Notes: generated by a model not told the origin, from the letters alone. A DNA stretch of 64,000 bases from Streptomyces brevispora (GCF_007829885.1 NZ_VIWW01000001.1:5518001-5582000); one strand, 5' to 3'. Positions 9,512-18,743 are shown, numbered from the stretch's first letter. Numbers and translations are program-made.

Positions 9512-10090
9512 ATGCGCAAGATCATCTATTTCATGTCGATGTCCCTCGACGGCTATATCGAGAGCCCGGACAAGGACATCGACTGGCATCACGTCGACGA
9601 CGAGCTGCACCACGCCTTGAACGAGCGGCTCGCCGCGATGGGCGGCTTCCTCCACGGGCGGGTCGTCCACGAGTTGATGGCGGAATTCTGGCCCACCGCC
9701 GACCAGGACCCGGCCAACGCCGGGCCGACGGCCGACTTCGCCGTCATCTGGCGGGACATGCCGAAGTACGTCTACTCCCGGACGCTGCAGCGGGCGGACT
9801 GGAACACCACCGTCGTCCATGACGTCGTCGCGGAAGAGGTCATGGCGCTGAAGGCGCAGCCCGGCGGCGACCTGGCGCTCGGCGGCGCAGGGCTGGCCGC
9901 GTCCTTCGCGGCGCTCGATCTGATCGACGAGTACTGGATCTACGTCCACCCGGTCCTCATCGGCCGGGGAAAACCCATGTTCCCGTCGACGGACACCATG
10001 ACCGACCTGCGGCTCGCGGGCACGATGGCCTTCGGCAACGGAGTCGTGGAACTGCGGTACGAGCGAGCGGAAGAGCCCCCGGCGCGCTGA
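9512..10090 (+). CDS. Dihydrofolate reductase-like (RibD C-terminal domain) protein
   Basis: 192 residues from ATG 9512; GTGAGG lies about 7 nt upstream, which favours this start over GTG 9500. It begins MRKIIYFMSMSLDGYIE, the standard opening of the DHFR/RibD_C family in actinomycetes. It also contains the GGDLALGGAGLAASFAALDLIDEYWI segment typical of the family (glycine-rich turn, then helix with DEYWI) and the HPVLIGRGKPMFP loop near the C-terminus. The fold predicts an NADPH-dependent cytoplasmic reductase; the substrate is unknown and true folate metabolism is not implied. Its 3' end faces an MFS remnant on the other strand. Confidence 0.85.
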   Translation: MRKIIYFMSMSLDGYIESPDKDIDWHHVDDELHHALNERLAAMGGFLHGRVVHELMAEFWPTADQDPANAGPTADFAVIWRDMPKYVYSRTLQRADWNTTVVHDVVAEEVMALKAQPGGDLALGGAGLAASFAALDLIDEYWIYVHPVLIGRGKPMFPSTDTMTDLRLAGTMAFGNGVVELRYERAEEPPAR

Positions 10091-10109
10091 CCGTTCCGGG
10101 GGTACGGCC

Positions 10110-10444
10110 GTGATCCGCTCCCAGGGCATCGGCCACTGGCCTGCCAGCAGGGCGACGGCCACGACCGCGGCCGACCCCACCGACCAGCGCCAGATGTCCG
10201 CACCCACGTCCATGTTGAAGAAGAACAGGGCGAGCGTGAGGATCGAGACCTGCGTGGTGGTCAGCTCCATCTGGGACGTCATCGGTCCCAGACCGGCGCT
10301 CAGCGCCGCGTTCGAGTAGGCGTCGAGGAACAGTCCGCCGAACACGAGAAACCAGATGACTTGCGCCCGGCCGGTGATCTTTCCCAGCCCATCGATGAGC
10401 GCAACGACGTCGGCGACGCCTTTGACGCTCGGACGTTGTGTCAT
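10110..10444 (-). pseudogene. Remnant of an MFS transporter (N-terminus joined to a short membrane fragment)
   Basis: ATG 10444 begins MTQRPSVKGVADVVALIDGL and continues GRAQVIWFLVFGGLFLDAYS, then a segment like the first two helices of sugar/aromatic-acid type MFS carriers (SAGLGPMTSQMELTTTQVS). After about 75 residues the expected helix 2-3 loop is absent and the frame passes into LALFFFNMDVGADIWRWSVG and one more hydrophobic helix. It then runs on without a stop across the antisense strand of the DHFR-like gene. Only about 110 of an expected 430-480 residues are recognisable. I read this as an internally deleted, non-functional transporter; the 3' boundary is approximate. Confidence 0.7.
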
Positions 10445-10666
10445 GAATCCGCCTTCGAGGAAGACCCATCGGCGGCACGGGGAGCACAAAAAAACAGGCA
10501 TGACGAAACCACCGACAGGTGGTCTATGTCTGTGCCTGTCAAAACACTGCGGAAAGCGCCGCAGCACGTGAAGTACGACTACACGAGGAGGTTAGGAACG
10601 ATGCGGGAGAAACGTCAAGGGTTTCCGGCGGGTTACCCAAACGTGACGTCCCGGGTGTTCTCGCAC

Positions 10667-10699
10667 GTCACGGGCGGGGCGCACCGCCCCGCCCGTGAC
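10667..10699. terminator. 15-bp perfect stem-loop after the amidase gene
   Basis: Arms 10667-10681 and 10685-10699 pair perfectly around a 3-nt loop, immediately downstream of the amidase stop (10708, minus strand). It is a strong candidate intrinsic terminator. Confidence 0.85.
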
Positions 10700-10707
10700 C
10701 GTGTCCG

Positions 10708-12261
10708 TCAGCGGCCCGCCTGCAGCGCTGCCCAGGTCTCCGGGCCCACGATGCCGTCGGCCGTCAGGCCCCGGCTCGTCTGATAGCCGCGCACCGCTGT
10801 CGTCGTCGCCGGGCCGAAGCTGCCGTCGATGCCCACGGTCGAGCCGAGCGTCGCGGTCAGCGCGCGCTGGAGCCGCTTCACGCCGTCGCCCGTAGCGCCT
10901 TCCTGGAGCGTCGTCCTCGTGCCGGCCGACAGGAGCGCCGTCCAGGTTCTGGCTCCCACGATGCCGTCGGCGGTCAGCCCGTGTGCTTCCTGGTAGGCCG
11001 TCACCGCGGCCTGTGTGGCCGGGCCGAAGCTGCCGTCGGCGGCGCCCGCCGCCTGGCCCTGCTCGTTGAGCAGCTGCTGGACCGCCTTGACCTGGGCGCC
11101 CGTCGAGCCGCTCCGCTGGGTGGCGTACGCGGTGAAGCTCAGCCCGTCGGCGCTGTTGCCGCCCCCGGTGTCGCCGCCCACCAGCTGCATGTAGCGCGTC
11201 CAGTCCCAGTTCACGCCGGGGTCGGTGTGGTCGTTGCCCGGTGCCTCGCTGTGGCCGATGATGTGCGCCCGGTCCTTCGGGATCCCGTGCCGGTCGCACA
11301 GGTACGCGGTCAGGGCCGCGGACGACCGGTACATCGAGTCCGTGAACCAGGACGGGTCGTCGACGAATCCCTCGTGTTCGATCCCGAGCGCCGAGGAGTT
11401 GGCGCTGCGCGCGTGGTACGCGGTGTCGCTGTCGCGCACCATCTGGGTGATCTGGCCGTCGGACGAGCGCACCACGTAGTGCGCGCTCACCTGGGCGGTC
11501 GGGTTCTGGAACCAGCTGATCGAGCCCGCGTACGAGCCCTGCGTCACATGGATGATCACCTTGTCGATCGCTGCGGAGCGGCCCGCCGCGAAGTTGTCCG
11601 CATGGGCGGGGACCCAGAGCGCGGACGGGTAGTCGGCGCTCCGGGTGCTCGGCTCCGCGGCGGCGAGCGGGCCCTTCTGCGGGGAGACCGGGCGGCCCGT
11701 GACCGAGATCCGCTCGCCGTCCGGGGCGACGGCGTCGAGGCCGTCCGCCAGGAAGGTGTAGACCGTGTCGGCGTAGAGGGCGGCGGCCGGACCCCGGGTG
11801 CCGCTGTAGCGGGCGACGGCCTGGTACCAGGCGTCGATGTCCTCGCGGTCGTGGGCGTCGAGGCCGAGCTTGTCCGCGTATCCGCGCAGCACCGCCGCGC
11901 CGCCCAGGATGTTGGCCCCGGTGTCGTCGCGGAGGTCGGCCAGGGGTTTGCCGGTGAGGGCGGCGGCCTGCTCCAGCGTCCGGTTCGTGGGGTTGCTGAC
12001 GAGGTGCATCACGCCGTAGCCGTTCGCCTGGCTGGGGAGCCCGGAGTGGCCGTCGAGGCGGGTCTCGCCGTATCCGACGGCGGCGAGCAGATCACGCGGT
12101 ACGTCGTACCGGTCGGCCGCCCGCTCGAAGGCCTGGTTCATCGGACTGCCGGAGTCCGAGGCGGCGAGGGCCGGGGTGCCGGTGAGGGTCAGGACGGTGG
12201 CGGTGAGGGCCGCCAGCACGGATGCGCGGGCCTTGGTGTGGGCTGCGGGGCGGCTGGGCAT
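10708..12261 (-). CDS. Secreted N-acetylmuramoyl-L-alanine amidase with two peptidoglycan-binding domains
   Basis: 517 residues from ATG 12261 (AGGAG 5 nt upstream). Residues 1-33 form a Sec signal peptide ending ALAAS. A helical N-terminal domain with YGETRLDGHSGLPSQANGYG resembles the lysozyme-like repeat seen in actinomycete amidases. The catalytic Amidase_2 domain follows: VIIHVTQGSYAGSISWFQNP, SALGIEHEGF and AHIIGHSEAPGNDHTDPG, giving the usual zinc ligands (His in IIHVTQ, His in the last motif). Two peptidoglycan-binding type 1 repeats end the protein, each with DGSFGPAT and LTADGIVG. The enzyme should cleave the lactyl-Ala amide bond of peptidoglycan outside the cell. It is monocistronic with its own terminator. 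Confidence 0.93.
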   Translation of the reverse strand: MPSRPAAHTKARASVLAALTATVLTLTGTPALAASDSGSPMNQAFERAADRYDVPRDLLAAVGYGETRLDGHSGLPSQANGYGVMHLVSNPTNRTLEQAAALTGKPLADLRDDTGANILGGAAVLRGYADKLGLDAHDREDIDAWYQAVARYSGTRGPAAALYADTVYTFLADGLDAVAPDGERISVTGRPVSPQKGPLAAAEPSTRSADYPSALWVPAHADNFAAGRSAAIDKVIIHVTQGSYAGSISWFQNPTAQVSAHYVVRSSDGQITQMVRDSDTAYHARSANSSALGIEHEGFVDDPSWFTDSMYRSSAALTAYLCDRHGIPKDRAHIIGHSEAPGNDHTDPGVNWDWTRYMQLVGGDTGGGNSADGLSFTAYATQRSGSTGAQVKAVQQLLNEQGQAAGAADGSFGPATQAAVTAYQEAHGLTADGIVGARTWTALLSAGTRTTLQEGATGDGVKRLQRALTATLGSTVGIDGSFGPATTTAVRGYQTSRGLTADGIVGPETWAALQAGR

Positions 12262-12496
12262 ACCTGCTCCTGCTCTGTGGGGGGAGAAGAACGGCCCCCG
12301 GGCCCGAGTGGGATGGGCCGAGGGGCCGCGAAGCCCGCTCAGGGTATCCACCTGTCTGGAGCATGACAATCATCGCGCTGCGTGTCGAACGCGTCTTCAC
12401 TCCGATGGAGTTGGCGTACGTCCATGGACGCGTTCGCCCGAGGACGCTCGGTGGCGGCCCGGATCCGGGGGATCGCCCGGATCTGGGCCGGCCGCC

Positions 12497-13228
12497 CTAC
12501 CAGCGGTCGCGGTGGATGACGTCCGCCACCGGGCGGCGCCGGACCGGGCCGAAGTTGCCCCGCGGCCACCCGACCGGAACGGCGGCGAAGGTGCGCATGT
12601 CCTCGGGGATGCCGAGGGCCTGCTTCCACTCCTGCTCCAGCATCAGGTGCCAGATGGTGACGTTCGCCGCGAGACCCAGGGCGCGGGCGGCGAGCAGCAG
12701 GTTCTGCACCCCCGGATAGACGCAGGAGCCCTCGGCGAGCGCCTGGAAGCGGGTCTGAGTGTTCGTCATGTGCTCGACGCCCGCCGGGCCGAGCTCCTGC
12801 GCGTACGCGATCAGGCCCTCCTCCTCGATCCGGGGCTCCGGGAACCGGTAGCACGGCACGATCAGCGCGGGCGTGTCCGCGAAGTGGTCGCGCTGGTACT
12901 CGATCGCGGCGACCATCCGGCCGTACGCCGCGTCGTCCATGCCCTCCGGCGCGTACTTGCCGGTCGTCGCCAGATAGGCGTCCACGCACCGCTTCCACAG
13001 CGGTGCCAGACCCGCCATTACTTCACGGTCGGTCACCACGACGTACTCGTAACACTGCATGTTGCCGCCGCTGGGACCCCAGACGGCGGCCTGTATGAGC
13101 TGCTCCAGCGTCTCGTCCGGCACGGGTTCCGGCTTGAGGCGGCGCATGGCGCGCATCGTGGACATGGTGGAGAACAGGGCACGGGCGTCGGCGGAGACCT
13201 CGGTGGCCTGTGTGGATTCGGTGTTCAT
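12497..13228 (-). CDS. Nitroreductase-family flavoprotein
   Basis: 243 residues from ATG 13228. The N-terminal part has STMRAMRRLKPEPVPDETL and AAVWGPSGGNMQCYEYVVV, the nitroreductase signature in which Arg residues and the P-S-G-N-x-Q turn bind FMN. The C-terminal part has NLLLAARALGLAANVTIWH and a long GIPEDMRTFAAVPVGWPRG segment typical of the family. The protein is expected to be an FMN-dependent, NAD(P)H-using dimer acting on nitro, quinone or enone substrates. It is divergent from the ACP/ketosynthase operon across a 274-bp gap, so a shared promoter region is possible, but no link in function is shown. Confidence 0.85.
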   Translation of the reverse strand: MNTESTQATEVSADARALFSTMSTMRAMRRLKPEPVPDETLEQLIQAAVWGPSGGNMQCYEYVVVTDREVMAGLAPLWKRCVDAYLATTGKYAPEGMDDAAYGRMVAAIEYQRDHFADTPALIVPCYRFPEPRIEEEGLIAYAQELGPAGVEHMTNTQTRFQALAEGSCVYPGVQNLLLAARALGLAANVTIWHLMLEQEWKQALGIPEDMRTFAAVPVGWPRGNFGPVRRRPVADVIHRDRW

Positions 13229-13502
13229 GATCGCGGAGTTTACGGGCGGAACTCCATAAGGAGGAGTCCTGTTGACCGTCTTCTGACGGCGCGCGGCCCC
13301 GCTCCGCCCCCGGCGATCCGTCCGGGGCCGCGCACCGGCGGATTCGTACACCTGCCCAACCCCCCACCGCACGGGGGAACGCGGACCGGAGCCGCCGCCG
13401 ACAGGGCGTATAAAGGGTCCCCCCGGACCGGCCGGCGTCCCCCGACGGCAGTGACCTCTCACGCGGCAAGGCGTCACCGCGTACGACAGCGGAGGAGTGC
13501 CC

Positions 13503-13736
13503 ATGAGCACGGCAGACGAGATCAGCACCTTGCTGGTGGCGAACTTCGGAACCGATCCCGTGGCGATCCGTCCCGAAGCGTCGCTCCGTCAGCTCAGGCT
13601 GGACTCCCTGGCCCTGGAGGAACTGCGGCTCCTCATCGAGGACCGGATGGGCATCGACCTGGAGGACGTCCAGCTGACCTCGCGCGACACCGTCGGTCAA
13701 CTGGTCGACGCCGTGCACCGCAAGGCCGCGGCATGA
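13503..13736 (+). CDS. Acyl carrier protein
   Basis: 77 residues from ATG 13503, preceded by GGAGGAG. The core motif LDSLALEEL places the phosphopantetheine-carrying Ser at residue 35; three helices and an acidic surface fit a type II acyl carrier protein. The stop overlaps the following ketosynthase start by 4 nt (ATGA), so the two are coupled. The sequence differs from housekeeping fatty acid synthase ACPs: the motif is DSLALEE rather than DSLDTVE. This points to a dedicated secondary pathway. Activation would need a phosphopantetheinyl transferase encoded elsewhere. Confidence 0.92.
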   Translation: MSTADEISTLLVANFGTDPVAIRPEASLRQLRLDSLALEELRLLIEDRMGIDLEDVQLTSRDTVGQLVDAVHRKAAA

Positions 13737-14980
13737 CCGCCCGGTACCGCCCCGAGCCGTTCGCCGCCGCCGTCACCGGCATCGGCCTCGTCACCGCCGC
13801 GGGGGTGGGCGCCGCTGCCACCTGGCACGGGGTGACCGAGGCCGCCACCGCGCCCTCCGTGCCGCACAGGCCCGAACTCCACGACCTGCCCTGCGACTTC
13901 ATGTACACCATCACGGGCCTCGACACGAGGGCGGTCCTCGGGATGGCGTCCCAGCGGCTCATGGACCGCTTCTCGCAACTCGCCGTCATCGCCGCCCGCG
14001 AAGCCGTCGCGGACGCCGGGCTCGACCCAGCGGTCTGGGACAGCTCCCGCGTCGCCGTCGTCATCGGCTCGGCCCACGGCGGACTGCCCTTCTACGACGA
14101 ACAGCACACCACCCTCACCCAGCGCGGCGCCCGACGGGTCTCACCCAAACTCGCCCCGCTCACCGTCGTCAACGGCGCCGCCAGCAGCGTCGCCACGGAC
14201 CTCGGCGCGCACGGCCCCAGCCAGGCCGTCTCCACCGCCTGCTCGTCCGGCACCGTCGCCATCGGCACGGCACACCAGATGCTGCGCACCGGGGCCTGCG
14301 ACATCGCCGTCGCGGGCGGCGCCGAATCGGTCTGCTCCCGGCTGCTGATCGCCAGCGCCTGCCAGTTGAAGGCCGTCTCCACCCGCCGGGACGACCCCGA
14401 GACGGCCTGCCGCCCCTTCGACGCGCACCGCGACGGCTTCGTCGTCGGCGAGGGCGCCGGACTCCTCGTACTGGAACGTCCGGAACACGCCCGCGCCCGC
14501 GGCGCCACCGTCCGCGCGCACCTCGCCGGATACGGCGCGTCCAGCGACGCGTATTCCGCCGTCGCACCGGACCCCGAGGGCCTCGGCATCGAACGGGCCC
14601 TGCGTGCCGCCCTCGCGGACGCCGGAGTCGGCGCCAAGGACATCGGGCACGTCAACGCCCACGGCACCTCGACCGTGTCGAACGACCTGATCGAGGCGAC
14701 GATGCTGCGCCGGGTGCTCGGCGAGCACCCCCTCGTCACGTCGACGAAGGCCATGACCGGACACACCCTCGGCGCCGCGGGCGGCATCGAGACCGCGCTC
14801 ACCGTGCTGGCCCTCCAGCACCAACTCGTGCCGCCCACCGTCAACCTGGACGTCCCCGACCCGGAGATCCCGCTCGAAGTGGTGAGCAAGGAGGCCCGGC
14901 CCGGAGCGTTCGACGCGGCCGTCAAGACCTCGCTCGGCTTCGGCGGGCACAATGCCGCACTCGTCCTCACCAGGGCCTGA
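13733..14980 (+). CDS. 3-oxoacyl-ACP synthase II (FabF-type ketosynthase)
   Basis: 415 residues from ATG 13733, coupled to the ACP. The Cys-His-His active site is complete: Cys170 in STACSSG, His310 in NAHGTST and His344 in KAMTGHTLGAAGG. Flanking family landmarks include RPFDAHRDGFVVGEGAG and KTSLGFGGHNAAL. The enzyme should condense an acyl starter with malonyl-ACP. No chain-length factor, ketoreductase or acyltransferase is adjacent, so it either works alone or borrows primary-metabolism partners. The open frame continues far upstream through the ACP and intergenic DNA; the start was set by the ATGA overlap and by homology of the first residues (FAAAVTGIGLVTAAG). Confidence 0.93.
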   Translation: MTARYRPEPFAAAVTGIGLVTAAGVGAAATWHGVTEAATAPSVPHRPELHDLPCDFMYTITGLDTRAVLGMASQRLMDRFSQLAVIAAREAVADAGLDPAVWDSSRVAVVIGSAHGGLPFYDEQHTTLTQRGARRVSPKLAPLTVVNGAASSVATDLGAHGPSQAVSTACSSGTVAIGTAHQMLRTGACDIAVAGGAESVCSRLLIASACQLKAVSTRRDDPETACRPFDAHRDGFVVGEGAGLLVLERPEHARARGATVRAHLAGYGASSDAYSAVAPDPEGLGIERALRAALADAGVGAKDIGHVNAHGTSTVSNDLIEATMLRRVLGEHPLVTSTKAMTGHTLGAAGGIETALTVLALQHQLVPPTVNLDVPDPEIPLEVVSKEARPGAFDAAVKTSLGFGGHNAALVLTRA

Positions 14981-15008
14981 CCGTGCGGCGCACGTAAGGA
15001 CGGTCACC

Positions 15009-15929
15009 ATGCCCGACGAGATCATCCGGAACCTGTCGGTGCACGGGCTGCGCTACAGCTACCGGACCCTGCCGCAGCCCTCGCCCCGCACCGAACCCGT
15101 CATCGTCCTGGGCGGCGCGCTCCAGGGGATGTACGGCTGGCCGCAGATGGACGAGCACCTGGGACCGCGGGCACAGGTCGTCACCGCCGACCTGCCCGGC
15201 ATGGGCGGCGCCGATCCGCTGCCGCCCGGCACCGGTGACGACATCCTCCACGCGGCCGTCACCGGCATCATCGACGACCTGGGCGTACCCCGGGTCAACC
15301 TCTTCGGCTTCTCCTACGGCACGTCGATCGCGTTCGGCTGCGCCCGGCAGAACCCTGGGCGCATCGCCCGGCTGGCGCTCGGCGGCGTACCGGTCCACAT
15401 CAGCGACGCCCAGCGGACCCAGTGGGGCCGGGCGGTCGACCGGCTGGCGACCGGCGACATGGCGGGGCTCGCCACCCTGACCGCCGACGCCCTGATGTGC
15501 CTGGACCCGGACCGCACCGTGCACCGAAGGGAGCTCGCCCGGCGCTATGTCCGCAGGTCGTTCCTGCACGCGCTCACCCATTCCCCGCACGCCGCGCAGT
15601 CGCTGCGCCGGGCGCTGGGCCACCGGCCGGACTTCTCCGGCGGGCTGAGCGGGGTGCCGGCGCTCGTCTTCGCGGGCGAGCACGACACGGTTTCTTCGCC
15701 CGGACGGCAACGCGCCTTCGCGGCGACGATCGAGGGCAGCCGGTTCCTGACCATCGGCGACTCCGACCACTGGGTCGTCCTGGAACGCCCCGACGACGTG
15801 GCGGACCTGGTCGCCCGCTTCTTCACCGACCGCCCGCTGGAGACGGCTCCCGCCCTGGGACCCCTCGCCGTGCTCCCGCGCCCGCGGGCGGGCACGGGAG
15901 GAGCGGCACTGCCGCGGGCGGGCGGCTGA
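15009..15929 (+). CDS. Alpha/beta hydrolase
   Basis: 306 residues from ATG 15009, 28 bp after the ketosynthase and preceded by AAGGA. The fold is clear: VIVLGGALQGMYGWPQ (oxyanion region), nucleophile elbow GFSYGTS with Ser102, acid in FAGEHDTVSSPG, and His in GDSDHWVVLERPDD. It is the third gene of the ACP/ketosynthase operon, so a role as a thioesterase or acyl-transfer/hydrolysis step on the ACP-bound product is plausible. The sequence alone cannot separate thioesterase from esterase or lipase. The C-terminal 30 residues are Pro/Arg/Gly-rich and probably disordered. Confidence 0.85.
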   Translation: MPDEIIRNLSVHGLRYSYRTLPQPSPRTEPVIVLGGALQGMYGWPQMDEHLGPRAQVVTADLPGMGGADPLPPGTGDDILHAAVTGIIDDLGVPRVNLFGFSYGTSIAFGCARQNPGRIARLALGGVPVHISDAQRTQWGRAVDRLATGDMAGLATLTADALMCLDPDRTVHRRELARRYVRRSFLHALTHSPHAAQSLRRALGHRPDFSGGLSGVPALVFAGEHDTVSSPGRQRAFAATIEGSRFLTIGDSDHWVVLERPDDVADLVARFFTDRPLETAPALGPLAVLPRPRAGTGGAALPRAGG

Positions 15930-15948
15930 GCCGCCCGCCCGCTCGGGA

Positions 15949-18369
15949 TCAGTGGTGACCGTGGCCGGAGCCGTCGGCCTTCACCCGTACGATCTGCGGG
16001 TCGTGGTCGCTCGCCTGGTCGGCGAACTCCGCGTTGATGTGCACCACGTCGTAGTCGAAGTGCCGGATACCCGGGCTCGTCAGGATGTGGTCGAGGGTCT
16101 GCGAGTTGCCCTCGTACACATAGCTGTACCGCTCGTTCGCCGGCAGCGTGTCGATCAGCGGCTTGAGCGCCTTCCCGGCGGTCAGCGCGGACATCGTCGG
16201 CGAGAACGCGAAGTCGTTCAGGTCGCCGAGCGTGATGACCTGCGCCTGCTTGTCCGCCGCCAGCAGTGACTTGACGAAGGTGTTGACCTCCGCCGCCTGC
16301 CGTACCCGCTTCGTCTCCGAGCTGCGCGTCGGCGCCTGGTAACGGCCGTGCAGGGGCTGGTCGCCGCCCTTGGAGGTGAAGTGGTTGCCGATGACGAACA
16401 CCGGCTCCCCGCGGAAGGTGAACTCGCCGACCAGGGGCTTGCGGCTGTCGTTCCAGGCGTCGTTCAGCGGGCTGATCCGGGCGGGCGAGGCCGACAGGGT
16501 GACGCCCTTCTTCGTCGGTACGGCCTTCACCGCGGTGGTCGCGTCGCCGCCCGCGCGGTCCACGAAGGAGACCCGGGCGGGGTTGAAGAGGAAGACGTTA
16601 CGGATGTTGCCGCCGGGTTCGCCGCCGTCCTTGCCGTCCTGCGGGGCGACATAGCGCCAGGAGTACCGCGGGCCGCCCGCCGCGACGATCGCGTCGGTGA
16701 ACCGCTTCAGGGTCGCCTCGGCGCCGACCGTGCCGTCGTTGACCGCACCGTTGTCGTCCTGGATCTCCTCCAGCGACACGATGTCGGGGGAGGCCAGGTT
16801 GACCGCGACGCCCTTGGCGAGGGTGTCGAACTTGCCCTGCTCGTCGAGCGCGTCGAGGTTCTCCACGTTGTACGTGGAGACGGCGAGTTCGTCGCGCTTC
16901 TGCTTCCTGGTGACCTCACGCTTCAGGTGCCGGTCGGTCAGTGTGCCGAGCTGGGTGGCCTGGAGGCTGTAGCCGCCGAAGGAGTCGTAGTCCAGCACAC
17001 CGGTGGTGGCGTGGGACAGCACGTCGCCCACGTTCGCCACCGGGACGGGCCGGGTGCTGTCGAGCGACATCACCTTGATCCGGCCGCTGTTCTGGTCGTT
17101 GTACGAGGAGTACAGCGTGCCGCCGCTCCGGGTCGGGTTCTGCTTCGGCGCGACGGTCACCCAGACCTCGCCGTGCGAGCTTGTGGCGCCCGTGACCCTG
17201 GTGTCGACGGTCTCGACCCGGGTGCCTTCGAGCGACTCGTAGCGGTCGAGCGCGTACTTCTCCGGCTCGAGGGGCAGCGCGTCGATCGAGCCGCCGCCCG
17301 CTGAGGGGGCGTAGGTGCCGGGCACCGAGGCCGCGTTGAGCACCACCGGCGCCGGCAGCGCGTTGCCCGACGAGAGGACCGTGGTCCTGGGGGCGGTGAT
17401 CTCGGTGATGGACTGCGTGGTGCTCGACGGGTAGTACTCGTCCACCGTGCCGCTGACCAGAACCGAGTCGCCCACCGACACCGTCGGGGTGGCGGAGCCG
17501 GTGTAGACGAGGACGCCCTCGGAGGTACGGGGGTCCGCGTCGGGCGAGGGGTCCTGGATCCAGAAGCCGCGCGAACCCGTGGTGCGGACCGCTGTGACGA
17601 TGCCGGGGACCCCGGTCACCGCCTGGCCGTCCAGCGGGGACACCCGGGTGGTGCCCTGGATGTCGTGCACGCGCACGGTGCCGGGCTCGGTGGGGTTGCC
17701 CGGGTCACCAGGGCCCTCGCCGCCGCCGGACGTCTCACCGGCCGCGTTCACCGGAGTGGGAGCGCCGGCGGACAGGTCGGCGGCGTTGTCGTCGGTGTCC
17801 GCGAGCGAGGCCGCGCGCGCCACGGAGGCGGTGGCGGAGGCGCCCGTCGCCGGGCCGCTGCCTTCGCGGACGACCGCGGAGCCGTAGCCCACGAGGTCGA
17901 CGACACGGGTGTCGGCGGCGCAGTCGGCCGCCGTCTTGCAGGTCAGCGGCGTGGTGCCGGAGACCAGCGCGACGGTGCCGCTCGCGGCGGCCATCGCGAC
18001 GGTGCCGGTGGCATCCGGGGTGGGCAGGGCGACGGTGCCGCCGGTGCCCGCGGCCTGGGCGACCAGGTAGTGGCCACCGGGCGCGACGGCACCGGTGAGC
18101 GGGGACACCTGCCACTGCGAACCGGCGGACGGCGCGCCGGGCAGGTACTGGACGCTGAACCCGGACAGGTCGTACGCGGCGGAGCCGGCGTTGGCCAGCT
18201 CGACGAAGTCGCGGGTGAGTGTCGCCCCCGAGTTCCCGCCGCCCCCGTAGACCTCGGAGATCACGGCGGACGAGGACGGTGCCGCGAGTGCGGCGGGCAG
18301 CGCGGTCGCCGAGAGGGTCACGGCGACCGCACCGGCCAGCAGTACGGAACGAGATCTGGATATGCGCAC
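15949..18369 (-). CDS. Secreted ExeM/NucH-type extracellular endonuclease with lamin-tail domain
   Basis: 806 residues from GTG 18369, preceded by GAGGGG. Residues 1-29 are a signal peptide (ALPAALAAPSS). A lamin-tail domain follows (SAVISEVYGGGGNSGATLT, RDFVELANAGSAAYDLSGFS). A linker and an OB-fold-like central region (PGIVTAVRTTGSRGFWIQDP) come next. The C-terminal endonuclease/exonuclease/phosphatase domain shows STYNVENLDALDE, SLEEIQDDNGA, VIGNHFTSKGGD, ITLGDLNDF and SDHDPQIV, the metal-binding Asn, Glu, Asp and His set of the family. It should degrade extracellular DNA or other phosphodiesters. The protein ends in a His-rich tail (GSGHGHH). It converges on the alpha/beta hydrolase gene with only 19 bp between stops. 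Confidence 0.92.
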   Translation of the reverse strand: MRISRSRSVLLAGAVAVTLSATALPAALAAPSSSAVISEVYGGGGNSGATLTRDFVELANAGSAAYDLSGFSVQYLPGAPSAGSQWQVSPLTGAVAPGGHYLVAQAAGTGGTVALPTPDATGTVAMAAASGTVALVSGTTPLTCKTAADCAADTRVVDLVGYGSAVVREGSGPATGASATASVARAASLADTDDNAADLSAGAPTPVNAAGETSGGGEGPGDPGNPTEPGTVRVHDIQGTTRVSPLDGQAVTGVPGIVTAVRTTGSRGFWIQDPSPDADPRTSEGVLVYTGSATPTVSVGDSVLVSGTVDEYYPSSTTQSITEITAPRTTVLSSGNALPAPVVLNAASVPGTYAPSAGGGSIDALPLEPEKYALDRYESLEGTRVETVDTRVTGATSSHGEVWVTVAPKQNPTRSGGTLYSSYNDQNSGRIKVMSLDSTRPVPVANVGDVLSHATTGVLDYDSFGGYSLQATQLGTLTDRHLKREVTRKQKRDELAVSTYNVENLDALDEQGKFDTLAKGVAVNLASPDIVSLEEIQDDNGAVNDGTVGAEATLKRFTDAIVAAGGPRYSWRYVAPQDGKDGGEPGGNIRNVFLFNPARVSFVDRAGGDATTAVKAVPTKKGVTLSASPARISPLNDAWNDSRKPLVGEFTFRGEPVFVIGNHFTSKGGDQPLHGRYQAPTRSSETKRVRQAAEVNTFVKSLLAADKQAQVITLGDLNDFAFSPTMSALTAGKALKPLIDTLPANERYSYVYEGNSQTLDHILTSPGIRHFDYDVVHINAEFADQASDHDPQIVRVKADGSGHGHH

Positions 18370-18690
18370 GGAAACTGCCCCTCAGAGTGTGATTAGGGGG
18401 CACAAGCTATGCGCGTAGAACCGGTGATGACAAGGCACCAGAGGTTAATTCCAGAAAACGCTCCGCTATCCGGCGCACACCGGCCGCCGACCGCGGCTGC
18501 GCCCACGGCATCCACCGCGACCGGGTCCGTGCCCAGGGGCATCGCGCCGGCCCTATCCCTGCGCGGCACCCTCTTCCGGAGCGAGGCACGCCCCTCAGCA
18601 GCGGCTCGGCGCGGAAGCGCCTTGCCGACGCGGGCCCGTGCCGAACTCGTCGACCCTGAGGTCCCGTTGCTCGACGCGGGAGCCGTCGTC
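18370..18690. other. Intergenic stretch, no gene recognised
   Basis: Between the nuclease start and the hairpin of the next gene I see no convincing coding sequence, RNA gene or repeat. It should hold the nuclease promoter near its left end, where the sequence is locally AT-richer (around 18390-18470), but I cannot assign exact elements. Confidence 0.5.
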
Positions 18691-18725
18691 GAGGCCGGCC
18701 CGCCGATCCGGGGCGGGCCGGCCTC
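18691..18725. terminator. 14-bp stem-loop downstream of the SnoaL-like gene
   Basis: Arms 18691-18704 and 18712-18725 pair perfectly across a 7-nt loop, 18 bp after the stop of the minus-strand gene ending at 18744. Confidence 0.8.
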
Positions 18726-18743
18726 ACCACGGCGGCCCGGGAG

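Noticed and set aside
8237..10567. A single 776-codon minus-strand gene joining an MFS-like start to a nucleotidyltransferase
   Set aside because: The middle part is antisense to the DHFR-like gene and intergenic DNA. A ribosome site at 9316-9325 and the domain boundaries show a separate nucleotidyltransferase gene and an MFS remnant.
12176..14980. A 934-codon plus-strand frame ending in the ketosynthase
   Set aside because: The first 520 codons are antisense to the amidase and nitroreductase and run through the ACP gene. The ATGA overlap and homology put the ketosynthase start at 13733.
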